Positions 49,685-59,944 of a stretch of DNA of 60,000 nucleotides are shown in pieces. Under the pieces are notes generated by a model that was not told the DNA's origin, made no database searches, and worked only from the letters and a program-made list of their open reading frames with translations. Every line of letters starts with the position of its first letter. Position 1 is the first letter of the stretch. This stretch comes from Symsagittifera roscoffensis (lineage: Eukaryota > Xenacoelomorpha > Acoela > Convolutidae), in NCBI RefSeq assembly GCF_963678635.1, contig NC_087067.1, forward strand, positions 18,237,639 through 18,297,638. Reading direction: 5' to 3'. The translations under genes and the position numbers were made by a program.

Positions 49685-50220
49685 CTAGATGACATTCAAC
49701 TTTAGACCCTGCTTCTTGGGTTTCTGGTTGTCCTCTTCTTTCACTGTTTTTCCTAGAATGTTAAGTTTCTCACGCCGCTTTGTGTTCTCTAATTCTGACC
49801 TTACCCATTGCTCAACCTCTTTGGTGGCCAATTCTTGCTGAACATTCTGTAATGCGGTCCGTGCCGCTAGGCCATAATCCACTTTGAGCGCACCGGCTGA
49901 CTCTGCCTCCAGGCTCGAGGCAATCGCCTCATCAGGTAAGGTTTTCACCTTCTTGGTTGTGAAGGTGCCTGTTGTCACCTCTTTCTTCCGTGACTCGGCC
50001 TCATTCATCAGGCGGGCTCGACTTGCCTTGACCCCCGAAATGGCGGGGATGCTTCGCATCCAATACTGCATCCCAGAATTGAGTGCAATCCGACTTGAAA
50101 TGTCCCTCCAAGTTGCAGAAGAAGCATCTCGGTCCATATCTCAATGAGTCCTCTCACATACTCTTCCTGGTCCTCATCGGTCGCATCAACGTCGTCAAGA
50201 AAATAGCCTATTGTTTTCAT
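49685..50220 (-). pseudogene. gag C-terminal region, second zinc knuckle in a shifted frame
   Basis: A CX2CX4HX4C knuckle is encoded at about 50080-50132 in a frame that differs from those upstream (50220-50008) and downstream (50137-49685), so at least two frameshifts lie here. The downstream frame is charged (VEQWVRSELENTKRREK) and ends at TAG 49685-49687. Confidence 0.7.
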
Positions 50221-50229
50221 GTTTTGTTT

Positions 50230-51210
50230 CTAAGCAGAACAGGCGGAAACATGGTGGTCTATCGAACCACAATTCGCACATGACCTCCTCTTGTCCATGT
50301 CGTCACGAGGTCTATACCAACTGGAGTTCGCGCCAGTGTTTGTTCCGCTGTAGTTGCCATAATTGCTGTAACGATTTTGCGCCCTTGGTTTTATGAGCAA
50401 GTACTTACGCGACTTCATACGCAAATCATCGGGCGTGGGCACCTGGTCCAGCGATCGGGTGAAGTGTGTGGTCAACATGGTTTTTAGCTCATCACTTTTT
50501 ACTCCATCCATGAACTTTGAGGCGATGGCCAAGTTTTGCTCCGATATCTTCTCGTCGGGGTTGCTCCTCCTTTTGAGTAACTCAAGGTCATCCAAAAATT
50601 TGTCTACGGATTTGTCATCTCTTTGAAGCCTCTTTTCAAACTTCACCATAGCTTGATGCCCCTGTACACCAGAGCCGAAACGATTCAGCAAGATGTCGAA
50701 TATCCTGCTAGCGCTGTCTCGTTCATTAGTCCTTTTTGCCATTACACACTTTAGGGCGGTACCCCCTAGGTTGCTTGTCACTGCGCTGCATTCCTGTTTC
50801 CTGGAGAGATTCTCTTCCTCAAAATGTAACTTCATCACCTCTATCCAGGTATCGATGCAGCCATCTGATTTGTCCTTGTATGACTTCGGCTTTTTGAGTG
50901 TCCTTCTTGACTTCTCTCCTCTCTCGGTTGATTTCGAAAGTTTGGTGATGAACTTTTCAGGAGATCTATTCAAGGCCTCAAACATTGAGGCGTACATCGT
51001 TGTGTTCTGCGAGACGGTAGTCAGGTCTGGTACTGATCTGACTTGTGGCATAGTGGGCAACCGTGTCCCCGAGGTGGCATCCGCCTCCGAAGGAACTAGG
51101 TCCGTCCAACCCGGCCTCGACGGGGCTGCCCTGGGTCTCCCTATGATTTGACTCAAAATTTGTTCTTGGCCTCGGCTGGGCCCCAGCTTAGCTGCGGGCT
51201 CCGTCTCCAT
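50230..51210 (-). pseudogene. gag capsid and first zinc knuckle
   Basis: A 326-codon frame. The capsid-like helical region includes DTWIEVMKLHFEEENLSRKQ and KFEKRLQRDDKSVDKFLDDL, typical of Ty3/gypsy Gag. The knuckle CANCGSIDHHVSAC (CX2CX4HX4C) follows just before the stop. Gag packages element RNA. The frame overlaps the end of the preceding coiled-coil ORF. Confidence 0.8.
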
Positions 51211-51613
51211 CAGTCGCCTGGCGTGAGTCCTCTCTTGGGGAAGGACGCTTCTCCCGATTGCTACCCTTTAAGATCTCGTCTAGCTTCCGCATCATCAGGT
51301 CAGTTTTGGCATCTAATCTTTTCTCCAGGCTGGTCATCGTATGAGCATAGGTATCGTCGTGATCGTGCAACAATCGCTCGATCTCTCTCGTCATCCTAAT
51401 GTCTCTTTCTTCTGACTCCTTGGCTGCTAGAGCCAAGCTCTCGGCTAAGCATTGATCGGTGATCCGAATCAATTGGGCCTGATCGGTTCTCGCTTGTGAC
51501 TTCACATCCGTTAGCTCATCTCGCAACTTCTCTTGACCTTGCTGAGCCCTCTCTTCGACTCGATTTATTCTCTTGGTCATGTCCCGTCGCAGCCCTTCCA
51601 GGCCTGTCATCAC
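51188..51613 (-). pseudogene. retrotransposon coiled-coil ORF (gag N-terminal part)
   Basis: 141 codons, highly charged, with heptad-like spacing (RRDMTKRINRVEERAQQGQ, EIERLLHDHDDTYAH). It overlaps the capsid frame by 23 bp. It probably belongs to the same original gag ORF, separated by a frameshift. Confidence 0.6.
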
Positions 51614-51723
51614 ACCGGCAACATGTCACTCAAGTCGCTAGCCGTTCCCAGCATTGGTGTAAGACCCAGAGACGATGACGTCAATTGAGGTTGCAGCCTG
51701 GTACTCGACGATGCACCACCCTT

Positions 51724-52620
51724 CTATGTGCCCATCGAAATCCTCAGCTTGTCGTATGTCGACGACGCTCCCATCGTTATTCCGTCTGACATTGGTCTAG
51801 TTGGCGAGTCCGACAACGCTTTCTTGCTCTTCTCCTGTCTCGGGCTAGATGTGAAGTCCATGTCTGAGTGCATGAGCCCCAGACCGTCATATCCAGAAGA
51901 CAATCCATCAGTTCGGAGCGACCTCATGCGCTCATCGTACATCGTCTTGAAGCTTCTATTCGCTTTTGAACTTGGTTGCTCCTCCCTCGGGCTTATGCTC
52001 GACATCATCGCATTCTTGCCCTGTTTGGCTAGAGAGGATTGTTTCTTTCTCCACCTGTTGCTCTTGGTCTCAGACTTTGAGGTTCCCTTGAACATTAGTT
52101 CCTTTCGTATTCCGACCTCGGAACGCTCCGAGGTCCCTCGAGTTTCCTCGGCTTCTTCCGGCTCAAGTTCCTCGCCAGGCTCTTCCGGGTCCTCGTGATG
52201 CTGGTGGTAGGGTCGGGTCAGCGTTTGCTCCCCCTCCTCGAAGGGGTCCGCTGGTGTGTCGCTCGCCGGTCCGGCCTCAGCACTTCGCCCTTCATCACCA
52301 TTGAGGTTCTTCTCGCTTCTCAGAATCATTCCGCTCACTGAAAAACAAGCTTGACCTCTAGTCGTTGCTTCGTCAGCAAAAACGTTGGAAACGCTGCTAA
52401 TCTTGGACCGGCTACGCCGTGTTTTAAACTTTCGCGTGGTTCCCGTGCTCAGCCTGGGAATCTTAGTTGTTACTCCTAACGAGTCTCTATGTTGTATGTC
52501 TTGTGATTGATAATAATTTTTATACAAATTGACGACAATGCGCAAGTGCCGCAAAATTCCTAAACAAACTTGCCTAAGCCGTGTTTTTCTATCTTTTGAA
52601 ATATCAAAATATCCTTTCAA
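51724..52620 (-). pseudogene. retrotransposon 5' ORF, low complexity
   Basis: 298 codons. The N-terminal 100 residues are basic. Then comes an acidic Glu/Pro-rich block (EEPGEELEPEEAEETRG) and a Ser-rich tail. There is no recognisable domain. It lies directly upstream of gag and may be its N-terminal extension. Confidence 0.5.
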
Positions 52621-52985
52621 TCTCTCAGAGATCCTATCAGCGACTCAGCTCACGTTACACGAAGGGCCTGCTTAGTGTTAAGATATTACTAACTCCACCC
52701 AGTCACCTGGTATAACAATATCACAAATTTTTACAGGATATTATAACTAACACACAAAACACGATTGATAACTAGATAAGAATACCCTACAGATGACAGC
52801 GATCTTTTTGTTCAGTATCACTTTACCGCTACAGACGTATCAAATCACTGCCTCGTTTAAGATCAAACAATATTTTATAAAAGAGCTGTAATGGTCTCAG
52901 TAACAGATAATTAAAACCTAGTCTTAAAAAAAGACTTCCCTCGATTGGAACGCTTCAAAAGAACAAAGCCTCGGACACTGTATTC

Positions 52986-53270
52986 TCAAGTGAGTGTGTT
53001 TTGTCTAATACACTCACCGAGGTCTTCTTTTAGGTGTCCTGCGATTGCCCGAGCTGTCCTACTAAGTAGCTCAAGGCAACCTCTGATCGAGAGTTTCTAA
53101 AGTCTATGAAAAAGCTCTCCCACACCCGGAGAGCTCCAAGTGCACGAGAGCAGGGAACAGCTTTTTCTTCTCAAGTGAGTGTGTCTTGCCTAATACACTC
53201 ACCGATGTCTTCTTTTATATATTCCCGGATTGCCCGAGCTTTCCTATAAAGTAGCTCAAGAAAACCACAC
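52986..53270 (-). repeat. 97-bp direct duplication with a GTGAGTGT/ACACTCAC hairpin
   Basis: Both copies read TCAAGTGAGTGTG-TTG-CTAATACACTCACCGA, then TTGCCCGAGCT-TCCTA and AAGTAGCTCAAG. They are about 190 bp apart. Each includes an 8-bp stem GTGAGTGT/ACACTCAC. Confidence 0.75.
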
Positions 53271-53449
53271 AACCAAAATAACAATCGAAAAAAAAAAATT
53301 GTTCGGGTTCCTCTGATAAACCCGATCTAGAATCCAAAGTTGATCGCGATTTTCCAGGTCAACTGGGCTCCTAAGTTCCCAATATGTACACCCCGTTAAG
53401 AGTTTACCTTCTATTCCGACCTTAAATGGATATTTAAGATGTTCAAACT

Positions 53450-55480
53450 GCCCCGGAGGGTACCTCTAAATCTTCACTAAGAAGGGTTGTTAAGACACTT
53501 AGCTTACTCCGGAGGGTTACCTCGGAAGGTACCTTAGTCACCTAAGTAACTTCGGAGGCTCCCCTTAAATTCACTAAGGAGGGTCAATAAGAGGCTTAAC
53601 ACGCTCCGGAGGGTTGCTTCGGAGGGTTCCTTCAAAATTTTTCAAGTCGCACTTAGAGGGGTCTCCAACTAGTCTGAGAAAGTGTCAAAACAAGCTGAAT
53701 TCACTCTTGTGGGTTATCTTATCCCCCTAGGAGGGTTGCGTGAAAAATTTTCACTAAAGGGTCTTAGCTGGCTCCGCGGGTTCGCTTCGGAGGGTTCCCC
53801 AAAAATCACGAAAACAGATAAGTTCACCGCTCTAAAGCCTCCGATTGCAGTCTAACTTGGGTTGGCTGACTCGGTCAACCATCCCAGTAAGATAAAAAGC
53901 TGATTTTATTAAAATTTCTGCCGCTCGGAGTGTTCCTTGATATTTGGACCCTCCGAACTAACAAATTCTAAAAAAATTTTCTCTCCTGAAGTTATCAACC
54001 TGAAAACGGTTGTAATTCAGAAAAGTGGTCAAAAGCGTCGACTTATGGTACCAAAATTATTCCGATCGGTTGGTTAGTCTTTGAGAAATCACCAAAAACG
54101 CGTTCGTCAAGTTGGCCTTTTTTCACCACCTATATAGGTTCTCAGGGACTTCTCCCGCAACTCTTAGTGAAAGTGCCTAAAAATACTTGAAACGAGCTAG
54201 TAACCCCGTACGGCACAGGAATAACGCAAAAAACCGGATCAAATTTGGTTTGGAATCATAAATTTGGCCAAAAACTATCAAATTTCGACTATCCGTTTCC
54301 TTCCTTTTCCTATTTTTAAGTCCTTAGCTCTATCCACGGAGCTATTCGGAGGGTTACTCGAAAATTTTTCAGACAACCGAGCAGGTTATGCTAGCACGCT
54401 CCTAACACAAAAAAGTTTTTTACCGCTCTAACTCTGAAAACTCAAAAACTCGATCCTCAAAACATATTGACGAAAATCGTTAATTTTATTTTCGCTAACT
54501 TCTACTAAGTCTTTTTCTGCGCGGTTTCTTTAGTCAGGGGGATCGAACTACCTAGTAGCTCACTGTACAAAAGCTTCTTGCTGTTCAGAGAAGCTCGGAT
54601 ATCCAAAATTTTGGGGTTAAACAGTTTGGTCGAAAATCGGTATTTTTCGAAAAAATTGGGGTGTTTCTCGGGTCTAAATGGGAGATAGGTAAAATATAAT
54701 GAAGATAATAACCTATTAGTAGTCGTTAATCAATATTACTATACCCTCCTTTGCACCAGATTATCCGAATTAAGACGCTTAACCCGGAAATTCGCAATCG
54801 ATGGAGGGTGCAATCGGACCGATCCAATTGTGCCCCCCACCACTTAAGTTTTAATGAAATAGTACCCGAACGATACTAAAAGTGTATCAACGATACCCTA
54901 CAGTCGTTGTGAATGTCGTCCCTGATGCCCTTTGCTGAGTCTGGAACACGTCTGTCAGCTTGCTACTCTACCCTCCTTTCACCGGCAATATTATCATTAA
55001 CGTGCCTAAACACTCAAACTACACTCAAAGGAGGGTACCCAACCCACCAACAAAACGCTTGATCTCTCAATCAGTAATGATATAAATCAATCTGAAACAA
55101 CAACATTAGTAAGGCCAGATCTCATCCCGTCTGGAAGCAATATTTAAACTGTCAGTTTACATTTTTTAGTTTTTGGTCTTTTTTCGGATTTTTTACTGTT
55201 TTTTGTACTTTTCTGTTTTCAAGTAAATTAATTTTTGGCTTTTTCTTGGTTATTTGCTATTTTTGTTCAGTTTTACGCTTTCTCTTTATTTCTTTTTGTT
55301 CTCGGGACTTTGGGATATGCGGGCTCATGACCTCCCACCTAACCCTCCGGCACCCGGAAATTTTTGGTCTTAACTAAGTTAAAAAGCTAAATAGTACCAG
55401 GCGGAGGGTCGGTACCTTCCGCCTAGTACCATAAAGGATATTAAAGCCTCTAGCTTAGGCATACGCCCGGAGCGGAGGGT
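53450..55480. repeat. cluster of CGGAGGGT motifs in the retroelement leader
   Basis: CGGAGGGTT, GGAGGGTAC or the reverse complement ACCCTCC recurs roughly every 30-200 bp (for example 53455, 53515, 53609, 53622, 54350, 54803, 55027, 55400, 55478). Outside this region the motif is scarce. It could be a protein-binding site array or a regulatory/packaging signal. Confidence 0.6.
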
Positions 55481-56462
55481 TCGTCGCTGAAACGTTTGCT
55501 GGCATGATGGTCTTATGCCTTTGACAGGCCCATCCAAGAGCGCCATAAAAACGTCAATGTAACAATCGCCCAAATACTACGCAGTGTCGGAGCGTAGAAA
55601 AAGTAGCTATTGACGACTGGCCGGCGTCAGTTACCTAGATTCTACTCGTTTTTCACCGTCTCGACCTTTCCAGTTGATTTTCTGGTCTGTTTCGGGCTAA
55701 GTAAAAAGTTACTATTTTCAGGCCATCAGTCAAACGACTTTTAATCAGCTTCCGTTACATGCGAAGACAACCACGTAGCTGGGTCTCGCATCCCCAGACT
55801 ACTTGATTGCTTTTAAGAACACAGCTCGAATTTTCTATTTTACTATGTTTTTGTGACAGTTCTATATTAAATCCATTGGAGATGGGTTGACCCTTCCCTC
55901 TTTCTAATTACTCATATTCTAAAATAACAAATAATACCGGTGTTAATTCAAACGTTCAGGACATCAGAGTAGCTAAAAAGTTAGTTTACTATAGTCTTTC
56001 GCTATTAATCAGTCTTTGGGGGCCAAGCCTCCGCTTGCGCGCTCTTCCAGTAATAACGTCGTTATTACTCTAACTTCGTGGCACCGCAGGGTACTGCTCC
56101 TTCCGTCTGCCCCACTAAAGCCTCCTTTCTGGCTAATTACTTCAGTTAAGTGTCTTATCGTGCGTGATCGTCACAATAAGAGGCTTCGCTTTTTCTTTCA
56201 ATTTTCTCGACCGTCTGTCTCTCGCTAGTTCGGTTGTTTTTCTCTTTTTTCTCTATTTTCCTGCTAAACATGGCCGTTTTGCATTTCTCAGAAAAGTAAC
56301 GTCGCAATTCGAATTTTTTAAAAATTTTTCTTCTGGAATAATCTAGCCTCCTTAACATCAATGTATGACGACTAAGATCTCTAATGTTGTTTTCGTGCTG
56401 CGACGGAAGGTTCCGCTGTGCAAATCCGGGGGAATCGCACAAATTTAGAGCATTAGACTTAC

Positions 56463-56590
56463 AAACCCCAAGGATAGTTAGTCGTTGAATCTGAATAGCT
56501 ATCAATGTATTGATTGGTGTAGAACTAAGCAGCCATTTTTGGTAAGTATTTCTGATGTGCTTACATTTCATCACTTCAGTCTAGATTAGA
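56463..56590 (+). repeat. right arm of the 130-bp inverted repeat
   Basis: Reverse-complement partner of 38041-38175. It continues rightward into a D300 family copy (to about 56845), which shares TAGGAACTCGAATTTGATAC and TTTTGATCAAAAACTAATTT with the copies near 37000. Confidence 0.65.
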
Positions 56591-56855
56591 AAGTGAAGAG
56601 AAACTTCGATCTGGATGTTATGCAATTAGGAACTCGAATTTGATACCACGCATACCAAAAAAAGTGGAAGTGTCACATCGCTTTCGCCCCCTATGCCACC
56701 TCCTCGAAGTATTTTAGGCAATCATTTTGATCAAAAACTAATTTCATTTTGAGCCTCAATATAGTGTTTGTTGAGTTTCTTGATTGGGTAAACTTAATCC
56801 GCACAAGCAATCTGGAAAAGTTCGAGGTTCATATATCAAAATTCTCAATTGTTCC
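56591..56855 (+). repeat. D300 dispersed repeat, copy next to the minus-strand array
   Basis: Same phrase order as the copies at 36835-37170, including the tail GGTAAACTTAATCC-CAAGCAATCTGG. It ends at the first minus-strand tRNA-like unit. Confidence 0.6.
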
Positions 56856-56937
56856 TGACAGGAGTGGGAATTGAACCCACTCATCCCAAGAAACTGCGGC
56901 CGACCTACAATGCCTTAGACCACTCGGCCATCCTACC
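56856..56937 (-). pseudogene. tRNA-Leu pseudogene
   Basis: A and B regions are recognisable (GGCCGAGTGGTCTAAGGC; GGGTTCAATTCCC). The anticodon stem is disrupted (ATTGTAGGTCGGCCGCAG). Confidence 0.6.
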
Positions 56938-57120
56938 AATGTCAAAAATCATCTCTATGCTTGCTATAACTTTCAAAACTTGGTCGAAGTAATATAGGCA
57001 ATACAGAGAATTATTTTGCCTATTCTGCATTTTGAAAACGCTGTTGGTCATCTGAACTGCCAACACTTACAATTAACGTGATTGGCTATGGAGACCAAAA
57101 TCTAAGAAAACCTCTTCCTC

Positions 57121-57202
57121 TGACAGCTGGGGGATTCGAACCCACGAATCCGTAGATACTGCGGCCTGAGGGCTGCGGCTTAGACCACTCGACTATGCTG
57201 CT
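57121..57202 (-). pseudogene. tRNA-Leu pseudogene, CAG-like
   Basis: A box GTCGAGTGGTCTAAGCCGC. Anticodon region CCCTCAGGCCGCAG. D and acceptor stems mismatch. Confidence 0.6.
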
Positions 57203-57355
57203 TTTAAGTTTTGTGCTTAAATTTTTTAAATAATTTTCAATCCAGAGAATTTTTTTGTTCTGCATGTTGCAAAATCTTTTAGCCATTTGAATTGCCAATA
57301 GTCGCAATTAATTTGGTTGGCTAGGGAGACTAAAATAATATAAAACCTCTTTCTC

Positions 57356-57420
57356 TGACAGTTATGGGATTCGATACTTCGGCATGAACGCAGCGGCTTA
57401 GACCACTCGAACATGCTGCA
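57356..57420 (-). pseudogene. short (65-nt) tRNA-Leu deletion derivative
   Basis: Same internal deletion as the plus-strand class at 39726, so the deletion predates separation of the two arrays. Confidence 0.7.
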
Positions 57421-57577
57421 TTCAAATTTTATGCTTAAAATTTTCAATTAATTTTCACTCCAGAGAATATGTTTGTTTGTTCCGCATGTTGCAAATTCTT
57501 TTAGTCCTTTGAATTGCCAATAGTCACCATTAGTGTGGTTAGCTAGGGAGACTAAATTGTCAGAAAACCTTTTTCTT

Positions 57578-57659
57578 TGACAGGAGTTGGTTTCGAGCCT
57601 ACGTATCCGAAGATACTGCTACCTAAACGCAGAGCCTTAAACCACTCGGCCTTCCTGCC
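57578..57659 (-). pseudogene. tRNA-Leu(TAG)-like, damaged
   Basis: Acceptor good and loop TTTAGGT. The anticodon stem ends AGCAG (one mismatch), T8 is A and the T-loop starts CTCGAAA. Confidence 0.5.
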
Positions 57660-57804
57660 TTTATAGCAGTCTTTCAAAAACTCTAAGCAATTTTCAATCA
57701 AGAGTTAATTTTGTTTATTCTGCGTGTTGCAAAATTTTTTGGGACTTTGAATTGCTAACTTTGGTTCGCTAGGGGTTTTTACATTCTCAAAAAATCCTTT
57801 TCCT

Positions 57805-57885
57805 TGACAGGAGTGGGTTCGAATTCACGCATCCGAAGATTCTGCGGCCTTAACGCAGCGCCTTAGACCACTCGGCCATCCTGCC
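57805..57885 (-). tRNA. tRNA-Leu(AAG) with 1-nt shorter T arm
   Basis: Acceptor, D and anticodon arms (loop TTAAGGC) are intact. The T arm GTGAATTCGAACCCAC is one base short, so function is doubtful. Confidence 0.4.
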
Positions 57886-58042
57886 TATATGGCTTATTCT
57901 TTAAAATTTTAAGTTCTTTTCAATCCAGAGAATATTTTTGTTTCTTCTGCATTTTGCAAACGTTGTTGGTCATCTGAACTGTCAAAACTTACAATTAGTG
58001 TGATTGGCGATGGAGGCTATAATCTCAGAAAACCTTTTTCGC

Positions 58043-58124
58043 CCATAGATGTGGGTTTCGAACCCAATAATCTGAATATATTGCTCTCTGAACGCAGTGG
58101 CTTAGACCACTCGAACATGCTGCT
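58043..58124 (-). pseudogene. tRNA-Leu pseudogene, V-type
   Basis: A box GTTCGAGTGGTC and loop TTCAGAG with non-pairing AGCAA. The end is changed to ATCTATGGG. Confidence 0.6.
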
Positions 58125-58270
58125 ATCAAATTTTATGCTTAAAATTTTCAATTTATTTTCACTCCAGAGAAAATTTTCGGTTGTTCCGCATTTTGCAAAA
58201 TCTTCTAGTCCTTTGAATTGCAATTAGTGTGGTTGGCTAGGGAGACTAAAATATCAGAAAGTTTTTTTTT

Positions 58271-58352
58271 TGATAGGAGTCTGATTCGAAACCACGCATC
58301 CGAAGATACTGCCACCTGAACGTAGCGCCTTAGACCACTCGGCCATCCTGCC
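58271..58352 (-). pseudogene. tRNA-Leu(CAG)-like, damaged
   Basis: Anticodon stem CTACG/GGCAG has two mismatches. Acceptor 3' strand TCCTATC. The intact sister copy is at 59229, 958 bp away. Confidence 0.5.
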
Positions 58353-58510
58353 GTTTCTGCAATCTTTCAAAAACTTCAAGTAATTTTAAATCCAGAGATT
58401 AGTTTTGTTTGTTCTGCTTGTTGCAAAATTTTTTGGGACTTCGAATTGCTAATACTTGCCATCAGTGTGGTTCGCTAGGGGTTACTCCAATCTCAAAAAA
58501 TCCCTTTCTT

Positions 58511-58592
58511 TGACAGGAGTGTGATTCGAACACACGCATCCGAAGATACTGCGGACTTAACGCAGCGCCTTAGACCACTCGGCCATCCTGCC
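58511..58592 (-). tRNA. tRNA-Leu(AAG), intact
   Basis: All stems close: GGCAGGA/TCCTGTC, GCC/GGC, CTGCG/CGCAG with loop TTAAGTC, and GTGTG/CACAC around TTCGAAT. Compensatory T-stem changes (GTGTG/CACAC against GTGGG/CCCAC) suggest selection. Confidence 0.88.
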
Positions 58593-58750
58593 GTTACTTC
58601 AATCTTTCAAAAACTTTAAGTAATTTTCAGTCCAGATATTAGTTTTGTTTTTTCTACTTGTTGCAAAAATCTTTGGGACTTTGAATTGCTAATACTTGCA
58701 AACAGTGTGGTTCGCTAGGGGTTACTCCATTCTCAAAAAATCCCTTTCTT

Positions 58751-58832
58751 TGACAGGAGTGGGATTCGAACCCACGCATCCGAAGATACTGCGGCCTTAA
58801 CGCAGCGCCTTAGACCACTCGGCCATCCTGCC
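58751..58832 (-). tRNA. tRNA-Leu(AAG), intact
   Basis: Fully paired 82-nt type II tRNA, loop TTAAGGC, B box GGTTCGAATCC, discriminator A. A T-run lies about 10 nt downstream as a Pol III stop. Confidence 0.9.
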
Positions 58833-58989
58833 TTTATGGCTTAACCATTAAAAATTAAAGTACTATTCAATCCAGATAAGATTTTTGTTTCTTCTGCGTT
58901 TTGCAAATGTTGTTGGTCATCTGAACTGTCAAAACATACAATTAGTGTGCTTGGCGATGGAGGCTATAATCTCAGAAAACCTTTTTCGC

Positions 58990-59071
58990 CCATAGTTGTG
59001 GGTTTCGAACCCACTATTCTGGAGATATTGCTCCCTGAACGCAGTGGCTTAGACCACTCGAACATGCTGCT
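58990..59071 (-). pseudogene. tRNA-Leu pseudogene, V-type
   Basis: Loop TTCAGGG with AGCAA. T arm GTGGGTTTCGAACCCAC reads in the opposite sense of pairing, and the 3' end is AACTATGG. Confidence 0.6.
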
Positions 59072-59228
59072 ATCTAATTTTATGCTTAAGTTTTTCAATT
59101 AATTTTTACTCCAGAGAAAAATTTTGTTTGTTCCGCATTTTGCAAAATCTTCTAGTCCTTTGACTTGCCAATAGTCGCAACTAGTGTGGTTGGCTAGGGA
59201 GACTAAAATATCAGAAAATTTTTTTCTT

Positions 59229-59310
59229 TGACAGGAGTGGGATTCGAACCCACGCATCCGAAGATACTACGACCTGAACGCAGCGCCTTAGACCACTCGG
59301 CCATCCTGCC
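59229..59310 (-). tRNA. tRNA-Leu(CAG), intact
   Basis: All four arms and the variable arm are formed. Loop TTCAGGT, anticodon stem CTGCG/CGTAG with one G-U pair. The only clearly intact CAG copy in the window. Confidence 0.87.
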
Positions 59311-59468
59311 GTTACTTCAATCTTTCAAAAACCTTAAGTATTTTTCAGTCCAGAGATTAGTTTTGTTTATTCTGCTTGTTGCAAAAGTTTTTGGGACTTT
59401 GAATTGCTAATACTTGCAATCAGTGTGGTTCGCTAGGGGTTACTCCATTCTCAAAAAATCCCTTTCTT

Positions 59469-59550
59469 TGACAGGAGTGGGATTCGAACCCACGCATCCG
59501 AAGATTCTGCGGCCTTAACGCAGCGCCTTAGACCACTCGGCCATCCTGCC
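59469..59550 (-). tRNA. tRNA-Leu(AAG), intact
   Basis: Same as 58751 apart from one base at the start of the variable arm (GCAGAATC). Confidence 0.9.
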
Positions 59551-59708
59551 GTTACTTCAATCTTTCAAAAACTTTAAGTAATTTTCAGTCCAGATATTAG
59601 TTTTGTTTTTTCTACTTGTTGCAAAAATCTTTGGGACTTTGAATTGCTAATACTTGCAAACAGTGTGGTTCGCTAGGGGTTACTCCATTCTCAAAAAATC
59701 CCTTTCTT

Positions 59709-59790
59709 TGACAGGAGTGGGATTCGAACCCACGCATCCGAAGATACTGCGGCCTTAACGCAGCGCCATACACCACTCGGCCATCCTGCC
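59709..59790 (-). tRNA. tRNA-Leu(AAG), intact apart from D-loop changes
   Basis: Loop TTAAGGC, T and acceptor stems perfect. The D-loop reads GAGTGGTGTAT instead of GAGTGGTCTAA. Confidence 0.8.
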
Positions 59791-59944
59791 TATATGGCTT
59801 AATCATTAAAATTTGAAGTACTTTTCAATCCAGATAATATTTTTGTTTCTTCTGCATTTTGCAAACGTTTTTGGTCATCTGAACTGTCAAAACATACAAT
59901 TAGTGTGATTGGCGATGGAGGCTATAATCTCAGAAAACCTTCTC

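Larger units (their letters stand above)
45621..56442 (-). mobile_element. decayed Ty3/gypsy LTR retrotransposon, 3'-truncated
   Basis: On the minus strand the order is 5' leader (56442-52621), gag-like ORFs, protease, reverse transcriptase, RNase H, integrase, the Ty3/gypsy order. The coding region is broken by several frameshifts and stops. The integrase ends before its catalytic Glu, and no 3' LTR is present. With only one end, the LTR cannot be defined by self-comparison. Its left edge is the last base of a tRNA-Leu. Its right edge adjoins array-type spacer (TAGAGCATTAGACTTACA at about 56446). It is inactive. Confidence 0.9.
52621..56442 (-). other. retrotransposon 5' leader and probable LTR region, noncoding
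   Basis: About 3.8 kb without a credible ORF. It holds a 97-bp direct duplication (52986-53086 and 53176-53270) and many CGGAGGGT motifs (53450-55480). An A-rich block on the minus strand lies at about 55158-55310. A primer-binding site and LTR ends were not identified. Confidence 0.5.

Noticed and set aside
45933-52198. Plus-strand ORFs of 60-156 codons over the retroelement
   Set aside because: They are antisense shadows of the minus-strand gag-pol frames.
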